A stretch of DNA of 64,000 nucleotides, from the NCBI GenBank assembly GCA_963823505.1, contig CAWGLY010000005.1, forward strand, positions 1,984,001 through 2,048,000. Direction: 5' to 3'. This document shows, in pieces, positions 60,826 through 64,000 of this stretch (within the stretch, counting starts at the first letter, position 1; each line of letters begins with the position of its first letter). The notes beneath the pieces were generated by a model. That model was not told the DNA's origin. It saw only the letters and a list, made by a program, of their open reading frames with translations, and made no database searches. The DNA is from DATHZQ01 sp963823505 (GTDB lineage: Bacteria > Actinomycetota > Acidimicrobiia > Spongiisociales > UBA5794). The translations under genes and the position numbers were made by a program.

Positions 60826-61431
60826 TCAGCCGACGATCGCCACCAAGGTGATCTCGAAGGTGAGCGCTTCGTTGGCGAGGGGGTGGTTGGCGTCGACGGT
60901 CACGGTGTCGGCCGTGACCGCGATGACCGTTGCCGGAGTGGTGCCCCCGAGTAGGACTTCGACGCCCTCGACACGGAACTCCTCGGGCACGTCACCGATG
61001 GGGAAGTCGAGGATGAGCTCAGGATCGGTCACTCCGTAGGCGTCTTCGGGCTCGATGCGGACGGTGACGGTGTCGCCGACGCTCAGCCCCCGCACCGCCT
61101 CGTCGAATCCGGCGATGACCTGACCCGTACCAACGGTGAACTCCAGCGGCTCGCGGTCCCGCGAGGAATCGAATTCCTCCCCGTCGTCGAGGGTCCCGGT
61201 GTAGTCCACAGCGACCGTGTCGCCATCGCCCACGATGCCGTCGCCCCCGGCGGCAGGTGCGGTGGTGACAGTTCCGTCGCCTGCGGGGGCTGCCGTCGTG
61301 GTCGTCTCGGGTGTGCCGGCAGCGTCTGCTGGCGCTTCGGTGGTGTCGGAGGTGATGTCGCCGCCGCCGCACGCCGCCACTACCAGCGCAAGCGCGCCCA
61401 CCACCAAAAAGGTTCGCAAAAGGGAAGTCAA
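60826..61431 (-). CDS. FKBP-type peptidyl-prolyl isomerase lipoprotein
   Basis: The protein has 201 residues. The lipobox VAAC is at residue 21, followed by a Thr/Pro/Ala-rich linker. The FKBP domain (about 70-200) opens GDTVAVDYTGTLDDGEEFDSS and contains VIAGFDEAVRGL, then a SlyD-like inserted flap. It would fold proteins outside the membrane. The start is a TTG at 61431 with a GGAG site; no ATG suits. Confidence 0.88.
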   Translation of the reverse strand: MTSLLRTFLVVGALALVVAACGGGDITSDTTEAPADAAGTPETTTTAAPAGDGTVTTAPAAGGDGIVGDGDTVAVDYTGTLDDGEEFDSSRDREPLEFTVGTGQVIAGFDEAVRGLSVGDTVTVRIEPEDAYGVTDPELILDFPIGDVPEEFRVEGVEVLLGGTTPATVIAVTADTVTVDANHPLANEALTFEITLVAIVG

Positions 61432-61526
61432 GAGGATCTCCAGAGATCGAATGCGGGCATCCTACCGACGGCAGGGAGCAATCTCGGCTCCGTCGCCGTC
61501 CTCCAAAGCCGACTCATCGGACGATG

Positions 61527-62219
61527 TCAATCGGTCTTGCGGTCTCCGCGCACGGCGGGATGGGAGGTCCGGAACTGCTTCCACGTCTTGACTTGTTCGA
61601 GCTCGCCATTCCGTCGTCGCTCGAAATACTCACCCATCTCCGGCATCGTGGCGATGAGGAACAGCACATTGACAATGACGGCGTAGATCACTTGAGCGGC
61701 GTCGCCGCGCCACCAGAACCACGGCACCAGCAGCCACATGCCCAGGGCGTAGGCAGCGAACATGTCGCGGAAGCCAAAGAGCCCGATCGTCGTCCCGATG
61801 ACGGTCGTAACGGGGATGGCGACCCAGTCGATCGCCAGCAGCCCCCCGTAGATCGGCGTCTGGCCCCGGCCACCCTTGAAGTGGTAGTACACGGGATAGT
61901 TGTGGCCGACGACCGTCGCCACGGCAACCACCAGGTAGTAGTTCTCGTCGGGCCAGATCAAGCGAACGATGAGCGTCGGCACGAGGGCCTTGGCCATGTC
62001 GAGAACGCCGGTGATCACGCCCCATTTGGGCCCCCGCCGCACCCCGATCGATGTGGCACTCACCCCGCCGTAGTCGATGGTGGCGTCGCCGGGAAGGTTG
62101 AGGGTGGTGCTGGTGAGATCCTCGCCGGGAGCAACCCTGGCTCCCACGATCCGGGCAAACGACACCGCACCGATCAGATAGCCGGCAACCGCCAGCAGCG
62201 CAGCGATCCCCAGGTTCAT
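61527..62219 (-). CDS. plsY: acyl-phosphate:glycerol-3-phosphate acyltransferase (PlsY)
   Basis: The protein has 230 residues, five membrane helices. PlsY motifs are present: GYLIGAVSFARIV, a modified second motif SIGVRRGPKWG (usually GxTNxxR), and HNYPVYYHFKGGRGQ. The changes in the second motif are unusual, and the C-terminal soluble tail of about 40 residues is longer than normal. It would make lysophosphatidate from acyl-phosphate. The ATG at 62219 overlaps the stop of the PEP-utilising gene (ATGA). Confidence 0.8.
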   Translation of the reverse strand: MNLGIAALLAVAGYLIGAVSFARIVGARVAPGEDLTSTTLNLPGDATIDYGGVSATSIGVRRGPKWGVITGVLDMAKALVPTLIVRLIWPDENYYLVVAVATVVGHNYPVYYHFKGGRGQTPIYGGLLAIDWVAIPVTTVIGTTIGLFGFRDMFAAYALGMWLLVPWFWWRGDAAQVIYAVIVNVLFLIATMPEMGEYFERRRNGELEQVKTWKQFRTSHPAVRGDRKTD

Positions 62220-64000
62220 GCGGGCTCCTCGAGCACGATGACACCACGATATCCGTCGACCGTCACCGTGGCGCCATCCGGAATCCGCATGGCCCCAACC
62301 ACCGAAACCACGCACGGAATCCCGTACTCCCTGGCGACAATCGAGCTGTGAGAGAGCATCCCGCCAGACTCTGCCACAACGGCGCCTGCCTTGGCGAACA
62401 GGGGAGTCCAGCCGACATCCGAGTGCGGGATGGCGAGCACGTCACCGTCGTTGACTCTGTCGAAGTCGCCCATGCCTTTGACCACACGCACTACGCCACG
62501 ATGGTGTCCCCGAGCCGTTGGCGTGCCGTGCCACGAGGTGGCGGCAGCATCGTCGGCGGGTCGCGGGATGAAATCGTCGCCGTAGATGACCTCAGGCAGG
62601 TCGATCTCCGCCACGGCGGCGATCTCCTCCTTCCGCCCCGCCACCAGGATGGCGTAGTCGAGGGGGTCCGTTCCTGCCAAGGCGCTCCGCACCTCCTCGT
62701 ACGACAGGAACATCACATCCTCGGGCGCCCCGATGAGATCCCGCTCCACCAAGCGCCGCCCGATCTCGAGGAAGTAGCTGCGGAAGAGGCCATAGCCGTA
62801 CGTGTAGGTCGAAGACACCGCCTCGCGATGCTGCACGAACGTCCGCGCCCGCTTGCGGAGACCATTCGCCAGCGGGCGTTGCCAAAGTGGCACCGCCTGT
62901 TTGGCCGAAGCCCAAGGGGTGAGGCTGGTCGGTCTGTCCCGCACCGTCCTGCCTGCGGCCATCTTCACCACCGTGTCGGGCTGCTCCCTCCACGGCGCGA
63001 TCGAGAAGTCGTTCCCGGAGTCGCTGAAGTGGCCAAACTGACCGAGGAATTGGTCGATTTCCCTCCTGAGGTCTTCGGGGACGGCGTCGTAGCCGTCGCG
63101 AAGCACCGCCTCTCGGGTGGAGCGATCGAGCTGTTGGATGCGCACCGCGAGACGATCGAGATGGGGGCTCGGGTCAAACGCCGCCAGCTCGCCGACGCCT
63201 TCCATCAGGTCGACGGACTCGAGGTCGACGCCGCTCTTGCCGAGCCGCTTCCGCAGCAGCGTTGTGTACACGTTGGCCAGCAGCGGAGTGACGATGTTGA
63301 CGCTCGCCGCCCGCACCCCGATCCTGCGCAGAGCATCGACGTCGGCCAGCAGCTCCTCGTCGCTCGCCGCCGACAGTTCATTGTCTGCGAAACGCCGGTA
63401 CTCGGCCTCCAGCGCAGGCACGTGCTCGGTGATCTCGTTGGAGTACCGCATCTTGCGCAACGCCATCGCCAGCATCCGCGGCATCTTGCGCAGTGTCGCG
63501 GGTGTCGGCTTGAAGCGGGGTTGCTCCGAGCCGGCGGGGAGACCGAGGAGGAGCTCGAGCGACTCGCGGGGCATCCCCATGGCGGCAAAGACCTCACCAA
63601 TCGCAGACATGTTGAAGTAGGAGCGATAGCCAAACGACTTGGCCAAGTCCTCAGGATCGAGATCCAGCTCACCCAGCGCCTCTTTGAAGAGGTCCACCCA
63701 TGCCTCGTTGACCATCGGCACGTTCACCGACCACACCAACGGCTTGATGATGCCAGGCATGACCTCCTTGGAGATGCGACGCGAGTAGATGTGCACGCCG
63801 TCGATCCCGGTGATCGGGCGGATCTGCACCCACCACACCTTCCGGCCGTCGTAGACCCACTCCACGTCGATGGGCCTTCCGTACAGCTTGGCGATGTCGC
63901 CGAGCTCAGCGACGACGGAGGACACGACCCCCGGATCGACACTCGGTACCTCGGGCGCATCCACATAGTCGCCCCAACGGTGAACCCAGCGTTCAGGCGT
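62216..64000 (-). CDS. PEP-utilising enzyme (PPDK/PEP-synthase-like), 5' end cut by window edge
   Basis: The frame is open to base 64000 and gives 594 residues of the C-terminal part. The first visible 55 residues end an ATP-grasp domain (WVQIRPIT). The middle is helical, about 400 residues. The C-terminal phosphohistidine domain has GGMLSHSSIVAREYGIP, where the His carries phosphate. This layout matches PEP synthase-like or rifampicin-phosphotransferase-like enzymes that move phosphate between ATP and a small molecule. It is coupled to plsY, so a link to lipid precursors is possible. Confidence 0.85.
   Translation of the reverse strand, partial: TPERWVHRWGDYVDAPEVPSVDPGVVSSVVAELGDIAKLYGRPIDVEWVYDGRKVWWVQIRPITGIDGVHIYSRRISKEVMPGIIKPLVWSVNVPMVNEAWVDLFKEALGELDLDPEDLAKSFGYRSYFNMSAIGEVFAAMGMPRESLELLLGLPAGSEQPRFKPTPATLRKMPRMLAMALRKMRYSNEITEHVPALEAEYRRFADNELSAASDEELLADVDALRRIGVRAASVNIVTPLLANVYTTLLRKRLGKSGVDLESVDLMEGVGELAAFDPSPHLDRLAVRIQQLDRSTREAVLRDGYDAVPEDLRREIDQFLGQFGHFSDSGNDFSIAPWREQPDTVVKMAAGRTVRDRPTSLTPWASAKQAVPLWQRPLANGLRKRARTFVQHREAVSSTYTYGYGLFRSYFLEIGRRLVERDLIGAPEDVMFLSYEEVRSALAGTDPLDYAILVAGRKEEIAAVAEIDLPEVIYGDDFIPRPADDAAATSWHGTPTARGHHRGVVRVVKGMGDFDRVNDGDVLAIPHSDVGWTPLFAKAGAVVAESGGMLSHSSIVAREYGIPCVVSVVGAMRIPDGATVTVDGYRGVIVLEEPA

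Noticed and set aside
1..64000. tRNA, rRNA, CRISPR array, integrase, transposase or phage genes
   Set aside because: No cloverleaf-like segment, repeat-spacer pattern or matching protein motif was found on reading both strands.

Overview
The window looks like chromosomal DNA of a high-GC actinobacterium. Codon third positions are strongly G/C, GTG and TTG starts are common, several promoters appear leaderless, one site matches the actinobacterial LexA box, and there are SARP/BTAD and large LuxR/AAA regulators. The mix of families (DUF6351, DUF3160, DUF2332, DUF1015, a large NAD-glutamate dehydrogenase, secreted CAP and SLH-like proteins) would suit the class Acidimicrobiia, but that placement is inference. 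I see no tRNA, rRNA, CRISPR array, complete insertion sequence, integrase or phage gene.

Region 1-14 kb: a truncated AAA regulator, a secreted protein, then a polymorphic-toxin-like gene with its presumed immunity gene. Their upstream part is a leaderless promoter and an apparent frameshift, and their downstream edge is a 35-bp repeat beside a lipoprotein remnant. Next, on the minus strand, are a DUF6544-like protein, a YitT-family membrane protein, and a tightly coupled phospholipid operon (44-aa membrane protein, CDP-alcohol phosphotransferase, CdsA, PlsC, small membrane protein). A secreted DUF6351 protein and a secreted Ca-binding repeat protein follow.

Region 14-31 kb: a LuxR/AAA regulator, an acyl-ACP desaturase, and a 1095-aa fusion of SARP domain, Ser/Thr kinase and P-loop ATPase. 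Then come an ECF sigma factor, a secreted zinc-protease-like protein, and a three-gene envelope cassette (YLDPGTG small protein, kinase-like/methyltransferase fusion, membrane sulfatase-like enzyme) that ends in the second copy of the 35-bp repeat. Immediately after lies a LexA-box promoter driving an unknown gene and a 45-aa protein. SerA and a DUF1015 protein form an operon.

Region 31-50 kb: DUF427 and DM13 proteins, a GGCT-like protein, a DUF885 peptidase-like protein, and an ECF sigma factor translationally coupled to a rearranged Ada (Ogt domain plus C-terminal Ada zinc domain). A histidine kinase/LuxR response regulator pair diverges from three membrane genes including a TauE/SafE permease. 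An ASCH protein, a class V aminotransferase-like enzyme, and three exported proteins (DUF3160-Excalibur, CapA, CAP-SLH) follow, then a hydrolase, an acyltransferase and a molybdopterin-domain-like protein.

Region 51-64 kb: a 1601-aa NAD-glutamate dehydrogenase, a DUF2332 protein, an asymmetric heterodimeric ABC exporter behind a long leader, an FKBP lipoprotein, PlsY, and a PEP-utilising enzyme that runs off the right edge.

The most notable candidates for undescribed biology are the toxin/immunity module, the ECF sigma/Ogt-Ada pair, the SARP-kinase-ATPase fusion, the SOS-controlled unknown gene, and the kinase-like methyltransferase cassette.
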